Below, in pieces: positions 63,138 through 64,000 of a stretch of 64,000 nt of DNA. Position 1 is the first letter of the stretch, and each line of letters starts with the position of its first letter. Below the pieces are notes generated by a model. It saw nothing but the letters and a program-made list of their open reading frames with translations, was not told where the DNA came from and did no database searches. The translations under genes and the position numbers were made by a program. This stretch comes from Chaenocephalus aceratus (taxonomy: Eukaryota > Chordata > Actinopteri > Perciformes > Channichthyidae): positions 20,405,169-20,469,168 of the forward strand of contig CM043785.1 of NCBI GenBank assembly GCA_023974075.1, in the 5' to 3' direction.

Positions 63138-63316
63138 CAGCTGTTCTCTTTAATGCACGATTTAAACGCACTGTTAGGCGGGGACGCACTCGTACACGAT
63201 TGACCTCCGGGTCCTCTGTACGCGTTCCCACCCCTGGCTCTGTTACACCCAACTCTGGCCAGAGTGAAGGAGCAACGCCACACACTTACGGCCCGTCCAC
63301 ACTACAGCGTCGACAG

Positions 63317-64000
63317 CAATAGGATATTTTATTATTTCCCTCTTTACGTATTTGAAAAGTACACAACCGGGGGAAAATCTGCCACTTCCTCACAGAGCCC
63401 CTCCTCCAGCACACATGAACGCGCTCACATGACCAAAAGAGGGCACGAGATAAGTTTGTGCGCAGATCTTCGGCTGTAGGCGTCTAACCCCTGCACAGAT
63501 GCTGCATTCGTGTCTTGACTGGCGCTCCGGACGGATGGCGGTAAATTGTCACAGGCCTCTCGCTGATTAAACCCATATCGAGGCGTCTCTTGGCCATTTT
63601 TCTTTTTTGAAAAGGTGACTTGGTAAGTGGAAATGACTGTCTTTTTTATTTAGTTTGAGCATATTTCTATTTTCACCTAATTCCATCCCCCACTATCTGC
63701 TGGCCTCATAGCCAAAGGAAGGGGTGGAGAAAGGGGAGAGGCCTGGGCTAGGAGGGGGCGGGGGGGATAGACAGTCTCACACATAACTTCAAAGAGACAC
63801 CTAGATTAACATCAGAGGCTTATAACACACCAGTGTGAAATCACACCTGCCTGTTATAACACCTCACATCAAAGGGCAAACATAAAAGGCTAATTAGATT
63901 AGACAACTCTGAGGGGACAGGGGCCAGACAGCATAACTTCAAAGAGACTGCCTTAATCAACACCTAGATTAACATCAGAGGCTTATATCACACCTACCTG
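63317..64000 (+). repeat. Duplicated block, copy 2 (cut by the window edge)
   Basis: Matches 39808-40490 at high identity; observed differences are mostly single-base changes or indels, for example aaaatcgcc versus aaaatctgcc. It begins after cgtccacactacagcgtcga, a sequence also seen, modified, at 38005-38025 beside the other copy's region. No gene. Confidence 0.9.

Larger units (their letters stand above)
59566..63290 (+). mobile_element. DIRS1-like retrotransposon, internally deleted
   Basis: Starts within the terminal region (gcgcctcatcgcggagcaaa) and contains promoter motifs, a two-frame gag-like gene, a 45-bp coding minisatellite, and an RNase H domain. Reverse transcriptase is missing between about 62340 and 62760. 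The tyrosine recombinase and right terminus are also absent, because the duplicated block begins at ~63300. Not autonomous. Confidence 0.85.

Overview
This is eukaryotic nuclear DNA, almost certainly from a teleost fish. Pointers are long (CA)n microsatellites, spliceosomal-type GT/AG exon borders, and fish-typical repeats: DIRS1-like tyrosine-recombinase retrotransposon, Tc1-like DD34E transposase, Harbinger MITEs with CWG target duplications, hAT elements with 8-bp duplications and BED fingers, TTAA-type MITEs, and L1- and L2-like LINE tails. No complete conventional host gene is visible, and nothing bacterial (operons, Shine-Dalgarno sites, CRISPR) is present.

Layout. 1-11.6 kb: a tandem exon-intron array on the minus strand. 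A 78-bp, phase-compatible exon with intact acceptor and donor recurs nine times, partly as an exact 1,985-bp higher-order unit. The array is interrupted by a composite dispersed element (7.1-9.6 kb) and a TTAA-flanked MITE (10.1-10.7 kb). A possible start exon lies at 11.64 kb and a possible leader exon at 12.1 kb, so the gene would run leftward out of the window. 12.4-13.1 kb: a deleted hAT element keeping only its BED-finger exon. 13.5-18.4 kb: microsatellites and a 3.9-kb element with ~0.94-kb inverted arms. 18.8-21 kb: an older dispersed repeat and a 1.8-kb hAT containing a TTAA MITE. 21-28.3 kb: mostly low-complexity or unannotatable noncoding DNA with LINE fragments. 28.3-33.8 kb: nested Harbinger MITEs, a CCDC106-like pseudo-exon and an unidentified ORF. 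34.0-35.5 kb: a frameshifted Tc1-like transposon. 36.4-38.0 kb: the 3' part of a DIRS element on the minus strand (tyrosine recombinase). 38.0-38.9 kb: a MADF-type exon and a 91-codon ORF diverging from a near-perfect 31-bp-arm palindrome. 38.9-41.3 kb: ~175-bp tandem repeats, a block duplicated at the right edge, and a DIRS 5' end. 41.3-47.4 kb: a series of satellites and minisatellites. 48.1-50.1 kb: an inverted copy of the 7.1-kb dispersed element. 50.1-54.9 kb: LINE tail, second TTAA MITE and a second long-inverted-repeat element. 55.2-56.4 kb: hAT BED-finger fragment and L2-like LINE fragment. 56.4-59.5 kb: mostly unique sequence with two weak candidate exons. 59.6-63.3 kb: an internally deleted DIRS element (gag-like ORF, 45-bp coding repeat, RNase H). 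63.3-64 kb: second copy of the 39.8-kb block.

The coding content is therefore mainly decayed transposon genes: Tc1 transposase, hAT BED exons, DIRS gag/RNase H/recombinase and LINE C-termini. The one arrangement that may belong to an undescribed host gene is the nine-copy exon array. All its exon copies keep frame and splice sites, whereas the surrounding introns vary in length by minisatellite copy number.
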